From assembly GCA_045105475.1 (NCBI GenBank), contig JBGCDP010000222.1, positions 5,857 to 69,856 of the forward strand: DNA of 64,000 nt. Reading direction: 5' to 3'. This DNA comes from WTJY01 sp045105475 (GTDB lineage: Bacteria; Chloroflexota; Anaerolineae; Promineifilales; Promineifilaceae). The notes beneath the pieces are model-generated. The model was not told where the DNA came from, ran no database searches, and saw nothing but the letters and a program-made list of their open reading frames with translations. The translations under genes were made by a program, and so were the position numbers. Positions 51,736 through 60,756 of this stretch are shown here, piece after piece. Position 1 is the stretch's first letter, and each line of letters starts with the position of its first letter.

Positions 51736-53394
51736 ATGAAACGTTTTAAGTTTCTATCATTTTTAATAAGTGTCGTCAGTATGTTGGTGCTGATTGCATG
51801 TTCATCTGCAGAGCCTGAAGTGGTTGCACCGGCGACGCAGTCGGCCGAATCGAATACGGCCGAGGTTGTTGAAGAAGCCACAACCGAGACAGTATCAGAA
51901 CCAACTGAGGAGCCTGTCATTGAAGAGCCTCTGGTAGAAGAGCGCACTGTCGAAACAATGATGCGTGACAGCGGCTTGATGGTCACTGTACAAAATCTTG
52001 GTGATGTGACTGTGCACAGCCTGACCGCTCCTGAAATGCTCTTTGCCAACAGCACCCACATCATTGAAACAAAAAATAGCTTGGTCTTGATCGACACGCA
52101 GTTTCTGTTGCCAATGGCACTTGATTATCGTGCGTATGCAGACAGTCTGGATAAACTGATCGGCCGGCTGATCATTACACACGAACACCCTGACCATTTC
52201 TTAGGTAGTGAGGCATTTGCCGATATCGACATTTATGCCTTGGCAGAAACGTCTGAACTGATTGCAGAAGTAGGCCAAGCTGAAGTAGATGAAAAACAAG
52301 CTGACTTTGGCGATGCAATAGCGAGCACCTTTGTTGTGCCAACCGCTATCGAACCCGGAACCATTGAAATTGATGGGGTGGCTTTTGATCTTACCCTTGT
52401 TGAAAACGCTGAGGCCGACTTCCAACTTGTAGTCGGCCTGCCAGATTACGACGTGTTTGCCGTGGGTGACATCGTGTATAGCGGCGTCCATCTCATCATG
52501 GCAGGTGCCCCTCCAACTTGGATCGAGGCACTGAATGCGTTAAAGGCTGACAGCACCGACCAAACGATCGTATTGGCCGGACATGGCCTGCCCGGTAGTG
52601 CAGATTTGTATGACGCCAACATCGCTTGGCTGGCTAAAGCGAGTGAGTTGCTTGGGACCGTTAACAATGGGGATGAGTGGAAAGCGGGTCTTATTGAAGC
52701 GTTCCCAAAACTGGGCATGGATGCTGCCATAGATTTTGTCGCACCATTTTTATTTTCATCTACTGAAGGAGGATCAACCATGGGATTAATCGAAGTAATT
52801 ACTGTTGAATTAGCTGAGGGGGCTACGGCCGAAACATTTGTGCCAACTGATCAAATCATCAAAGACGAGTATGCATCTAAACAGCCTGGCTACCTCGCTC
52901 GAGAAACGGCCGTAAGTGACGCCGGCCTAGTGCGTCTTTCCGTCCATTGGGAAAGCAAAGCAGATAGTGATGCCTCAATTGCAGGGTTTGGCGAAGCACC
53001 CGGTTTGGAGGCGTTTATGGGGAACCTCAATCCTGAAACAATGGTCATCAAACAATATGAGCTTCGAAGCAGTACGTCAGGGCAAGTCACCTTCCCAGGT
53101 GCGGGTGCAACCGAAGTCATCACTGTCAAACTACTAGATGGCTCTGATGCAGATGACTTTGTCGCCGCCAATCAAGCACTGGAAGAAAGCTATATCACTA
53201 AGCAACCTGGGTTTATTGCCCGCGAGGTAGGGGTATCTGAGGATGGCGAGTGGGTCATCATTGTCCATTGGGAAACGGCCGCAGACAGTGCCGCATCAAT
53301 TGCCAAGTTTGAAGAGGCCCCCGGCGTTGAAACGTTTATGTCTTTCCTTAATTTCGAGACGATGACAAATACCGTTTACAATATTCAACAATAA
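51736..53394 (+). CDS. Metallo-beta-lactamase-fold lipoprotein fused to two ABM-like domains
   Basis: A 552-residue exported lipoprotein with three modules. The signal ends L-I-A-C-S-S (Cys22), then an acidic Glu/Thr-rich linker. The metallo-beta-lactamase domain has the metal motif H-E-H-P-D-H (I-I-T-H-E-H-P-D-H-F-L-G) and G-D-I-V-Y-S-G and A-G-H-G-L-P-G. Two copies of an about 90-residue domain follow (E-V-I-T-V-E-L-A-E-G and E-V-I-T-V-K-L-L-D-G, each with P-G-[YF]-[LI]-A-R-E and V-H-W-E). These have the look of ABM-type dimeric alpha/beta barrels. ATG at 51736 is chosen with AGAGG upstream. An internal start at 52780 may also be used. Confidence 0.8.
   Translation: MKRFKFLSFLISVVSMLVLIACSSAEPEVVAPATQSAESNTAEVVEEATTETVSEPTEEPVIEEPLVEERTVETMMRDSGLMVTVQNLGDVTVHSLTAPEMLFANSTHIIETKNSLVLIDTQFLLPMALDYRAYADSLDKLIGRLIITHEHPDHFLGSEAFADIDIYALAETSELIAEVGQAEVDEKQADFGDAIASTFVVPTAIEPGTIEIDGVAFDLTLVENAEADFQLVVGLPDYDVFAVGDIVYSGVHLIMAGAPPTWIEALNALKADSTDQTIVLAGHGLPGSADLYDANIAWLAKASELLGTVNNGDEWKAGLIEAFPKLGMDAAIDFVAPFLFSSTEGGSTMGLIEVITVELAEGATAETFVPTDQIIKDEYASKQPGYLARETAVSDAGLVRLSVHWESKADSDASIAGFGEAPGLEAFMGNLNPETMVIKQYELRSSTSGQVTFPGAGATEVITVKLLDGSDADDFVAANQALEESYITKQPGFIAREVGVSEDGEWVIIVHWETAADSAASIAKFEEAPGVETFMSFLNFETMTNTVYNIQQ
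52766..52782 (+). promoter_or_regulatory. Strong internal ribosome binding site and in-frame ATG
   Basis: AAGGAGG (52766-52772) is seven bases before ATG 52780-52782, in frame with the surrounding gene. The start would make a 204-residue protein without signal peptide that comprises just the two ABM-like domains. The match to the anti-Shine-Dalgarno sequence is better than that of the gene's own start. Confidence 0.6.
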
Positions 53395-53467
53395 ACTGCA
53401 GAGATTAATCACTCACCGGGTTTCCGCCCCTAGTGCATAGCAAAAGCGATGAAAACCCTGCTTTTTT

Positions 53468-53508
53468 GTGAGATTAGAGAGTCTGACTCTCTAATCTCAC
53501 TATTTTTA
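53468..53508 (+). terminator. 16-bp hairpin between lipoprotein and cupin genes
   Basis: GTGAGATTAGAGAGTC (53468-53483) pairs exactly with 53485-53500, followed by TATTTTTA. The T-run merges into the cupin ribosome site TAGGAG. It may partly terminate transcription from the lipoprotein gene and set the level of downstream genes. Confidence 0.65.
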
Positions 53509-53520
53509 GGAGAGAAAACA

Positions 53521-53952
53521 ATGAACTACGAAATTATTAAACCGGGCGGAGGGATTGAATGTGAATGGTCGAGCGACCACATTTTTGTTAAATCAGTCGG
53601 CAAGTTAGCAGAAGGGCGGGTTTCAATGGTCGAAGACACCATGAAACCAGGGTTTCATCTCGGCCGACACCACCACAAAAAGATGACAGAGATCTTTTAC
53701 ATTCTTGAGGGAGAACTCACACTGATTTTTGATGACAAGACCATTGTCGCAACAGCCGGAACCACAGTTAATGTGCCGCCGAATGTTTGGCATGAAGCGA
53801 AAAGCGAGCAAGGTGCCAAAATGCTGAGCTTGTTTAGCCCGGCCGGTTTTGAGGATTATCTGGCGGAGATGAAAACCTTAACTGCCGAGCAGTTTGCTGA
53901 TGGGGCGTTCATGAAAGCGCTGAATGAAAAATATGATATTTGGAATGAATAA
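53521..53952 (+). CDS. Cupin-domain protein
   Basis: A 143-residue single-domain cupin. The metal-binding motif 1 is visible as G-R-H-H-H-K-K-M-T-E-I-F-Y-I-L-E-G, with E at the expected place, and motif 2 as P-P-N-V-W-H-E-A. Such proteins may be small-molecule isomerases, dioxygenases or sensors. ATG at 53521 is chosen with TAGGAGAG 6-13 nt upstream; the frame is open from 53449. It follows the hairpin and precedes the DUF5519 lipoprotein with the starts of both supported by good ribosome sites. Substrate unknown. Confidence 0.82.
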   Translation: MNYEIIKPGGGIECEWSSDHIFVKSVGKLAEGRVSMVEDTMKPGFHLGRHHHKKMTEIFYILEGELTLIFDDKTIVATAGTTVNVPPNVWHEAKSEQGAKMLSLFSPAGFEDYLAEMKTLTAEQFADGAFMKALNEKYDIWNE

Positions 53953-53977
53953 ATTCGATCTTTCCAAGAGGTTCAAA

Positions 53978-54652
53978 ATGATTAAACCGGTAAAAGCGAT
54001 CTTTATTCTCATATGTGCAGGCCTCTTTTTAGTTGCCTGCACAAACACGCCCGAAGAAGCTGAAGTAGTTCAACTCATCGAAGCTGAGCCAACAATTGCA
54101 TCCACGTCAACTCCTGTTGTGGTTATTGAACCGACAGAAACTGAGGAATCAACAGCAATGCCTGAACTAATCGATTTTATATTGCCCGAACGGGCTGGGT
54201 CGCGAACACAAACAAGCGGCCGAGTACCCCATGTCCAATTTGATGTGGAGCCGGTTCCGGCCGTCAATGAAGAGCTGTTCCGCCGAGCCTATCTGTTACC
54301 TGGGGTAGAAGACCGGCCGACGATCATCTCTTTGCCTGGCGGTCGGGGGATGTGGTTGGCTGATGATGTGGCTGTGGCTAATCCAGACGTGATCCTTTCC
54401 GGCCGTGAATTTGCACACATTCACACCGATGGCAGTTTACACGCCCCTCTGCCTGTTGATCGAGCGTTAGAAGTTGCTGAAAAAGGGTGGGGTGAAATGC
54501 ACCCTTGGACAGGCGAACGGCAAGGGTTCGATGGGTTTGTCATGCTCTACACACCGATATCGATGGAAGAACTTGAGATTACATTTCAACTGATCGTCGA
54601 ATCTTATAACCATGTCACAGGGCAAGCGGTTCAAGCCTCAGACTTTAAATAA
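53978..54652 (+). CDS. Lipoprotein with DUF5519 (luciferase-like) domain
   Basis: A 224-residue lipoprotein. The signal ends L-V-A-C-T-N (Cys21) and is followed by a Thr/Glu-rich linker. The domain has L-P-E-R-A-G-S-R, G-R-V-P-H-V-Q-F, H-I-H-T-D-G-S-L-H-A-P-L-P and A-E-K-G-W-G-E-M-H-P, the His-rich signature of DUF5519. The family has no established reaction that I know of, and the name 'luciferase-like' reflects weak fungal relatives. ATG at 53978 is chosen with AAGAGG upstream; the frame is open from 53924, overlapping the cupin. An exported DUF5519 is odd. Confidence 0.72.
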   Translation: MIKPVKAIFILICAGLFLVACTNTPEEAEVVQLIEAEPTIASTSTPVVVIEPTETEESTAMPELIDFILPERAGSRTQTSGRVPHVQFDVEPVPAVNEELFRRAYLLPGVEDRPTIISLPGGRGMWLADDVAVANPDVILSGREFAHIHTDGSLHAPLPVDRALEVAEKGWGEMHPWTGERQGFDGFVMLYTPISMEELEITFQLIVESYNHVTGQAVQASDFK

Positions 54653-54726
54653 TGCATATGATGTAGAGCACCCCTTCATTCTTGTCTAGGTTTGAAAGGC
54701 TTTGCAAAAAGGAAAATAAATTAAAA

Positions 54727-55026
54727 ATGAAAGAAATAGCCACTGCCCCAACCAAGAAAGGGGCACGGTATATGAAAGCTTTGGTGAACCACTTTAGTCG
54801 TAAAGGGGATGCAACTTATGAAGGAAACCAAGGTTCAATCTCATTTGGCTTCGGCCGTTGTGAAATCGAAGCGCAGAGTGACACGCTCATCTTTATTGCA
54901 GAAGGTGAGACACAGCAAAAACTGACTCAACTCGAGGGGGTTATCAGCAGCCATTTAAAGCGATTTATGCAAGACGAAGAAGTGATATTAAATTGGGTAG
55001 CGCTCAGTCCAGAACAAACCGCTTAG
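54727..55026 (+). CDS. DUF2218 domain protein
   Basis: A 99-residue cytosolic protein. The sequence G-R-C-E-I-E-A-Q-S-D-T-L with the late S-S-H-L-K-R-F-M-Q-D-E and V-I-L-N-W fits DUF2218. These are small alpha/beta proteins, often found near iron-siderophore or redox genes. ATG at 54727 is chosen with AAAAGGAAA upstream; the frame is open from 54682. It ends 21 bp before the CDGSH-glutamate-synthase gene, so coupling is likely. Confidence 0.75.
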   Translation: MKEIATAPTKKGARYMKALVNHFSRKGDATYEGNQGSISFGFGRCEIEAQSDTLIFIAEGETQQKLTQLEGVISSHLKRFMQDEEVILNWVALSPEQTA

Positions 55027-55047
55027 TGAAAAAGGAAATTAACTTCT

Positions 55048-56601
55048 ATGGAAAAGAAAGAACAATTACGGCCAGTTATTGCTGGGAATTCGCCCATTGC
55101 TGTTGACCTAGAAAAGGATAGTGAATATTACTTTTGCCGGTGTGGCCAATCAAAATCACAGCCATTTTGTGATGGGTCTCACGCCGGAACCGACTTTACC
55201 CCATTACCTTTTATCGCAGATGCATCTGAAACAGCTTACCTATGCGCTTGCAAACATACAGGTAATGCACCGTTTTGTGATGGGACGCATAAGCAGTTTT
55301 CGGCCGATGATGTGGGGAAAGAAGGGCCAGGAAAACAGTCACCTAAAAATCAACAGCCAGAACCTGCCCCCACACCGGAAGAACCGCATGTCGCATTTAT
55401 CCACCAACTGGCAAGAGAAGGGTTAAGCAAGCTTGGCCACCACGGCCCGATGACCGCAATGGGGGTTCCTCGTGACAACTTACCCAAGTGGGACGACATT
55501 CAGATTATGACCGCCCAACTAGCGACCAAACCACTAATGGATGATGATCCGGTCAGCACAACGCTTACGATTGGACCTCGAGCCAAAAAGCCTTTGCACC
55601 TAGATATTCCGCTCTTCGTTTCAGATATGAGCTTTGGCTCACTGTCGGAAGAAGCCAAGGTGTCACTTGCTCGTGGTGCTGAATTAGCAGGCACGGGCAT
55701 CTGCTCGGGCGAAGGCGGGATGCTGCCGGAAGAACAGGCTGAAAACGGCCGGTATTTTTATGAACTGGCCAGTGCAATGTTTGGCTTTGAAGAATCTCTG
55801 CTAACCCGTGTGCAGGCCTTCCACTTTAAAGGGGGACAAGGTGCCAAAACCGGAACAGGTGGACATTTACCAGGCAATAAAAATCGAGGAAAAATATCGC
55901 AAGTTAGAGGTATACCGGAAGGTGAAGCGGCTATCTCTCCCCCGACGTTTCGTGATCTTCATTCGGCCGATGATTTTCGACGGTTTGCTGACCGGGTGCG
56001 GGAAATAACAGGCGGTATTCCAATCGGATTCAAGCTCAGCGCCAACCATATCGAACGGGATATGCAGTTTGCCCTTGATGCGAGTGCCGACTACATCATT
56101 TTAGACGGACGTGGTGGTGGAACCGGGGCTGCACCCTCTTTATTCAGGGACCACATCAGCGTGCCAACGATACCGGCTTTGGCCCGAGCACGGCGGTTCT
56201 TAGATAAAAAGGGGCTGTCTGGTGAGATCACCTTAATCGCCACAGGCGGTCTTAGAACACCGGCCGATTATGTCAAAGCTTTGGCCCTTGGTGCCGATGG
56301 CATAGCCCTTTCTAATGCCCCGATGCAGGCGATCGGTTGTGTAGGCGCACGCATTTGCAATACCAATAATTGCCCGGCCGGGATTGCGACCCAAAAGCCG
56401 GAGCTACGAGCACGGCTTAACGTTCAGATCGCAACCGAACGGTTGGCCCGCTTCTTCGGCGCGTCAACCGACCTCATGAAAGTGATGGCTCGCGCTTGCG
56501 GGCATGACGATATGGCTAAGTTTAATATCGATGATATCGCCACATGGAATCGGGAGTTATCAGAGCTGGCAGGCATTGCCTATGCGGGCCACTCGCAGTA
56601 A
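55048..56601 (+). CDS. CDGSH iron-sulfur domain fused to glutamate-synthase-like FMN domain
   Basis: A 517-residue cytosolic protein. Two CDGSH [2Fe-2S] motifs lie near the N-terminus: Cys30, Cys32, Cys41 and His45, then Cys66, Cys68, Cys77 and His81. After a Pro-rich hinge comes a glutamate-synthase FMN-binding alpha/beta barrel (about 120-500) with F-V-S-D-M-S-F-G-S-L-S, G-G-Q-G-A-K and D-G-R-G-G-G-T-G-A-A. The iron-sulfur loop is C-V-G-A-R-I-C-N-T-N-N-C-P-A-G. The glutaminase domain is missing, as in many 'GltB-like' proteins, so it may be a redox enzyme of another kind. The fusion is known from other bacteria. It ends the AraC-linked gene run. Confidence 0.88.
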   Translation: MEKKEQLRPVIAGNSPIAVDLEKDSEYYFCRCGQSKSQPFCDGSHAGTDFTPLPFIADASETAYLCACKHTGNAPFCDGTHKQFSADDVGKEGPGKQSPKNQQPEPAPTPEEPHVAFIHQLAREGLSKLGHHGPMTAMGVPRDNLPKWDDIQIMTAQLATKPLMDDDPVSTTLTIGPRAKKPLHLDIPLFVSDMSFGSLSEEAKVSLARGAELAGTGICSGEGGMLPEEQAENGRYFYELASAMFGFEESLLTRVQAFHFKGGQGAKTGTGGHLPGNKNRGKISQVRGIPEGEAAISPPTFRDLHSADDFRRFADRVREITGGIPIGFKLSANHIERDMQFALDASADYIILDGRGGGTGAAPSLFRDHISVPTIPALARARRFLDKKGLSGEITLIATGGLRTPADYVKALALGADGIALSNAPMQAIGCVGARICNTNNCPAGIATQKPELRARLNVQIATERLARFFGASTDLMKVMARACGHDDMAKFNIDDIATWNRELSELAGIAYAGHSQ

Positions 56602-56624
56602 GCAGTTTTTTGACCTTAATTCTA

Positions 56625-56676
56625 TAGCTAGGCGCACTGAGTATCTCACTGATGGGATACTCAGTGCGCCTAGCTA
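56625..56676 (+). terminator. 21-bp perfect stem after the CDGSH-glutamate-synthase gene
   Basis: 56625-56645 (TAGCTAGGCGCACTGAGTATC reads into the loop) pairs exactly with 56656-56676 around a 10-base loop. No T-run follows. It lies between convergent genes and may stop transcripts from both sides or stabilise the 3' end. Confidence 0.6.
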
Positions 56677-56731
56677 CAGATAGCAAATGTATTGGTTAAA
56701 CAGTGTAGGCATTCCCATGGGAAACGCTTGT

Positions 56732-58954
56732 TTATTCCTCTTCAGTTAGCACGCTTTCAGACGGCCGGCCGTTGTGTACCAACAAAACCGCACGCAAATC
56801 GGCCGCTATGCTGTCTAGCTGGGCAGCATAACTATCAATATCATCAATCGCTGGCGCCTGCATCCCCCACAACGTGAGGTCAGTCTCTTCAGAGTTCCGT
56901 TTAACAATCGACCTAAATGGCTCATCTGGATAGTCAGGTGTTAACACAACCGGTGTCGCGCTAACCCGCACATGGTCAATCATCTCCAGCATATGTTCTT
57001 CAATCTGAGAAATACTGGCTTCTTGAGGCACAACTCGAATCAGACGAATCTCAGCATCACCCCAATCTCGATGTTGAAGGAAAATATGGGCCAGCAGCAG
57101 CATCAAATCCGCGTTTCCTTCTACACCCCTTGACCAAATATCAATCTTCCGTTTCGCCCCAAATCCAAATTCAGGGTGAGTCCGCAGAATTAAGGTCGAT
57201 TTGCCCAATCCATGCAGACGGCGCATGATTTTGATCTGCATCGTTAGCCCTGGCAAAGTGCGGCTCCACCCCATAACGATAAAGTTTGGCTCTAAGCCGC
57301 CGATTCCATGAGATTGAGAAACGGTCAGGGCCCCTTCTTCAAAACTGCTGACGATTTCCGCTTCAGCAAACGCATCTAGGTGATGATCAGAAATATATTT
57401 CTTGATATTCTTCTTCGCAATCTCGCGAAAGCCTGCGTCAATCAGCTTATCTGCATCTCCGATAATGAGTTGGAAAAAGGTGACGATCCCGTACCCGAGC
57501 GTCAACCATTTGGCGAGTTCAACAAGTGATTCTCTGTTGTGGGGCTGGCCGGTAAAAACGATCAAGTTCGGCCGCCAATTCCGCCTCGACAAATCCATTT
57601 TCTCTAAACGAAGCAGGGTTGATCTTACCAATGAAAAGAGCAGCCCACTGCGCACATCGCCCCAGTTGCGGGTCAGTTCTCGCCTTCGCAATAGAAAATA
57701 GATGCCGTAGGTGATGACCAACGCCACGATGGTGGCCGTTGCATTGATGAGAAACATCGCCCCATAACAGCCAATCGCACCCAACAAGGAAAGGGACCAG
57801 TGAATCTTAAAGCGGGGGCGAAAACTAGGGTTCCCAACCAGTTTCTCTAACCCTGCGATCAAATTGACCATGCCGTAGGTGTTTAAGAAAAACATCGCGA
57901 TGATCGGTGCCACCACGTTCAAATCCCCTATCCAAATCACAATGACGGCAATAACGGTTGATAAAATTACCGCCACACGTGGCTCTGTGGGGCTGCCTAA
58001 TTGGCGAGCAAACACTTTTGGCACCACATTGTCCAATGCAATGGCTTGCAGGGTGCGGGGAGCAGCAAGAATACTGCCTAGAGCTGACGACAAAGTGGAT
58101 GCCCACACGCCGAAAAGGATGAGGGCTGGCCAAACGGCAATCGACTGCATCGCCATATTTTCAGTAATGAGGGTTTCGGCCGACAGATGGGTTGCGAACC
58201 AAATGACTGCGAGGATGTAGACAACGGCCGTGACCCCAATCGAAAGCAGGGTACCACGTGGAATATCTCGGCTCGGGTCTTTTAAGTCCCCCGACATACT
58301 GACCCCGACTTCAATGCCGGTTACGGCTGGGAAGAAGACCGCAAATACGACCCAAAAGGTATTCCCATCTGTCAGTTGAGCATCAGCCAAGGGGGCTTGA
58401 ATTGAGTCCCATCCTCCGGCAAAAAATGAGATCAGCGATGCAATCAAAATCGCCAGAATGAAGTATTGAATCTTGAGCGCAAAATCAGCCCCAATAAACG
58501 AGATGACCCCAAACAAAAGGGCAACACCGGTTGAAACAAGGCGAGGATCAATCGCTTGCACCGCTTCGATTGTGTACAGAGCCTCAGTAAACCCGATAAT
58601 GTAAAAGGCGATAGAAATCGCTTGGGACAAAAAGAGGGGAATACCAATTGCGCCACCGATTTCTAACCCCAAAGTGCGGGAAATCAGATAGTAGTTTCCC
58701 CCTGCCCGCACATTCATGCTGGTTGAAATCGAAGAAAGGGAAAGGCCGGTCAAAAAAGAGATGACATTGGCCAAAACGACGATTGCCAAAGCTCCCCAAA
58801 GACCAACTTGCCCAACAACCCATCCGATTCTCAGAAATAAGATAATCCCAAGAATGGTTAAAACATTGGGGACAAATACCCCTGAAAACATACCAAATCG
58901 GCCAGCTGAGGTCGTAGTGCTGGGTTTGGGCGAACCTGAAGAAAGGGTGCTCAT
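56732..58954 (-). CDS. SLC12-like amino acid/cation-chloride transporter of the APC superfamily
   Basis: A 740-residue membrane transporter. About 12 membrane helices in the first 450 residues start with N-V-L-T-I-L-G-I-I-L-F-L-R-I-G-W-V-V-G, the helix-1 motif of the cation-chloride cotransporter branch. N-V-R-A-G-G-N-Y-Y-L-I-S-R and G-I-E-V-G-V-S-M-S-G-D-L are typical too. The cytosolic C-terminal 280 residues also match that branch. It probably moves cations with chloride or amino acids. ATG at 58954 is chosen; a TTG at 58975 is in frame. It converges with the previous run across the hairpin. Confidence 0.87.
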   Translation of the reverse strand: MSTLSSGSPKPSTTTSAGRFGMFSGVFVPNVLTILGIILFLRIGWVVGQVGLWGALAIVVLANVISFLTGLSLSSISTSMNVRAGGNYYLISRTLGLEIGGAIGIPLFLSQAISIAFYIIGFTEALYTIEAVQAIDPRLVSTGVALLFGVISFIGADFALKIQYFILAILIASLISFFAGGWDSIQAPLADAQLTDGNTFWVVFAVFFPAVTGIEVGVSMSGDLKDPSRDIPRGTLLSIGVTAVVYILAVIWFATHLSAETLITENMAMQSIAVWPALILFGVWASTLSSALGSILAAPRTLQAIALDNVVPKVFARQLGSPTEPRVAVILSTVIAVIVIWIGDLNVVAPIIAMFFLNTYGMVNLIAGLEKLVGNPSFRPRFKIHWSLSLLGAIGCYGAMFLINATATIVALVITYGIYFLLRRRELTRNWGDVRSGLLFSLVRSTLLRLEKMDLSRRNWRPNLIVFTGQPHNRESLVELAKWLTLGYGIVTFFQLIIGDADKLIDAGFREIAKKNIKKYISDHHLDAFAEAEIVSSFEEGALTVSQSHGIGGLEPNFIVMGWSRTLPGLTMQIKIMRRLHGLGKSTLILRTHPEFGFGAKRKIDIWSRGVEGNADLMLLLAHIFLQHRDWGDAEIRLIRVVPQEASISQIEEHMLEMIDHVRVSATPVVLTPDYPDEPFRSIVKRNSEETDLTLWGMQAPAIDDIDSYAAQLDSIAADLRAVLLVHNGRPSESVLTEEE

Positions 58955-59129
58955 GAATGTATCCCGTGCCTGCAAAGTAGACAGGCTTAGCTTTATGATG
59001 ACACAATCATCTCTGATTGAGCGGTTTTAGCAAATTTTGGGTTGAGGATAATTTCAATCGGCCGATCATCCTTAAGTCAGGCCAAACACAGTTTCAGATG
59101 GCACAGACACAAGCCGATGATGTTGACAA

Positions 59130-60431
59130 CTATGGATGTCGCTGAGTGACATAGCTGCGCAAAGTATTCCCTGCATACGCTGTTCGGGCTCGCCCACGTC
59201 TTTGCAATTCCGGAACTAGCAGATCAATCATATCCCCAAAATAGTCCGGCTTGTAGTAGGTGGCTCGCAACATAAACCCATCTGAGCCGACCGTATCAAT
59301 TTCCGATTCCAACCCATCAGCCACATCAGCCGGATTACCAACATAGCGTTCATCAGACGCTTTGTTTTCCATAAAACGACCCAACTCAAGCAGTGTCTGG
59401 TTTCTCTCAGCAGCAATGTTGAAGATACCTTGATAGCCGGTCACTTGATCAACAATTTCTCGAACCGGAGTATGCGGGGAATAATCAGAGAGATCGAACC
59501 CGGCACTCTGCGACACGATTTGCATGCAGATTTCATCCGGGATGCTCTCCCCGATTTGGGCCGCCATCTCCTGCGCCTCTAGCCGGCTTGAACGTACGAC
59601 CCCACCGACGGGGAAGAGGATACGCACGCTGTGCGGGTCCCGGCCGGCATCAGAAATAGCTGAACGCCAGCGATCTACCATTTTCTTCTTGATGTCGAGC
59701 GGTGCGCCTGGGCCAAAAATCACTTCCGCATTCCGGCCTGCAAACTTTGTTCCTTCGGCCGACGACCCTGCCTGTACCAGCACCGGCTGCCCTTGCGGCC
59801 CCCTATGCACCGATAGCGGGCCAGTAGACTTGAACCATTCCCCTTCAAAGTCAACGCGACGCACCTTATCAGGATCGGAGACAATTTGTTTGCCGTAATC
59901 CATCACCAAAGCATCCTCATCCCACGAATCCCACAGTTTTTTGACAAGGTCGACGAATTCATAGGCCATTTCGTACCGTTTGTCGTGGTCTGGCAGAACA
60001 AGACCCAGCTGACCCCCTTCAGCTTGGTTAACAGAGGTCACGACATTCCAAGCGACCCGGCCGTTCGTAATATGATCAAGCGTCTGCATCTTTCGAGCGA
60101 CCATATAGGGATTATAAAATGAGGTCGACATCGTCACCATGAAGCCAACCCTTTTGGCAACAGCTGAAAGGCGTGGAACGAGCAATAGAGGGTCTAGAAG
60201 CGGAAATCGTTCACCGTAACGAATAGAGGTTCTATCGTTGGTTCCGCCCCAGAAATCAGCAAAAAAAATAGCATCCAAAAGACCACGATCAGCAATCTGG
60301 GCGATTTCTTCCCAGTATCGAATATCAGTCCAGGGAGCCTTTGCATCGGTCTTGTTGCTGGGGAAAATAATTCCAAGGTCCGGCTCATAGAGGGTGAAGG
60401 CGTTGAGATGGATGATTTCGGACTTAGACAT
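59130..60431 (-). CDS. NtaA/SnaA/DszA-type FMN-dependent monooxygenase
   Basis: A 433-residue luciferase-like TIM-barrel flavin monooxygenase. The N-terminal D-A-I-F-F-A-D-F-W-G-G, H-I-T-N-G-R-V-A-W-N-V-V-T-S and P-V-L-V-Q-A-G-S-S-A-E-G are hallmarks of the nitrilotriacetate/DszA/SnaA branch. It uses FMNH2 supplied by a separate reductase; none is adjacent. Members oxidise compounds such as nitrilotriacetate, dibenzothiophene sulfone or antibiotics. The exact substrate cannot be told. The ATG follows a stretch without a strong ribosome site. Confidence 0.9.
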   Translation of the reverse strand: MSKSEIIHLNAFTLYEPDLGIIFPSNKTDAKAPWTDIRYWEEIAQIADRGLLDAIFFADFWGGTNDRTSIRYGERFPLLDPLLLVPRLSAVAKRVGFMVTMSTSFYNPYMVARKMQTLDHITNGRVAWNVVTSVNQAEGGQLGLVLPDHDKRYEMAYEFVDLVKKLWDSWDEDALVMDYGKQIVSDPDKVRRVDFEGEWFKSTGPLSVHRGPQGQPVLVQAGSSAEGTKFAGRNAEVIFGPGAPLDIKKKMVDRWRSAISDAGRDPHSVRILFPVGGVVRSSRLEAQEMAAQIGESIPDEICMQIVSQSAGFDLSDYSPHTPVREIVDQVTGYQGIFNIAAERNQTLLELGRFMENKASDERYVGNPADVADGLESEIDTVGSDGFMLRATYYKPDYFGDMIDLLVPELQRRGRARTAYAGNTLRSYVTQRHP

Positions 60432-60756
60432 ATGCTGCTCACGACGCTAAATTTATTGATTAAGGTTGATCACAATATTATTGAGAAATGTTAATTCAGA
60501 CCAGCTTCGGCCGGAGCACATTATCCAGCCAACATCGTCCGGCCGATTTTTCACCAGCTCATGAATTCGTCACGTTCGTTTCAAACAGATAGCTATTCAA
60601 GACTTTCTGAAGCCGCTGATTGAGCATCCTCACTATTCTTCTAAATCTAAACTCGTTCTTTTTGGTAGCTGGTGGCTCATGGGTAACCGGCCGCTTCTTG
60701 TTCCAAATGATCTACCGTATGTTACAAGCAGTGGAGTGCGGATACCCTGTGGGAGA
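60432..60756. other. Intergenic region, possible decayed coding sequence
   Basis: 325 bp between two minus-strand genes. Minus-strand pieces read like protein (for example L-V-K-N-R-P-D-D-V-G-W-I-M-C-S-G), but the frames are short, broken by stops, and not matched to a family. It may be a degraded gene or simply spacer. CGGCCG occurs at least three times. Confidence 0.35.
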
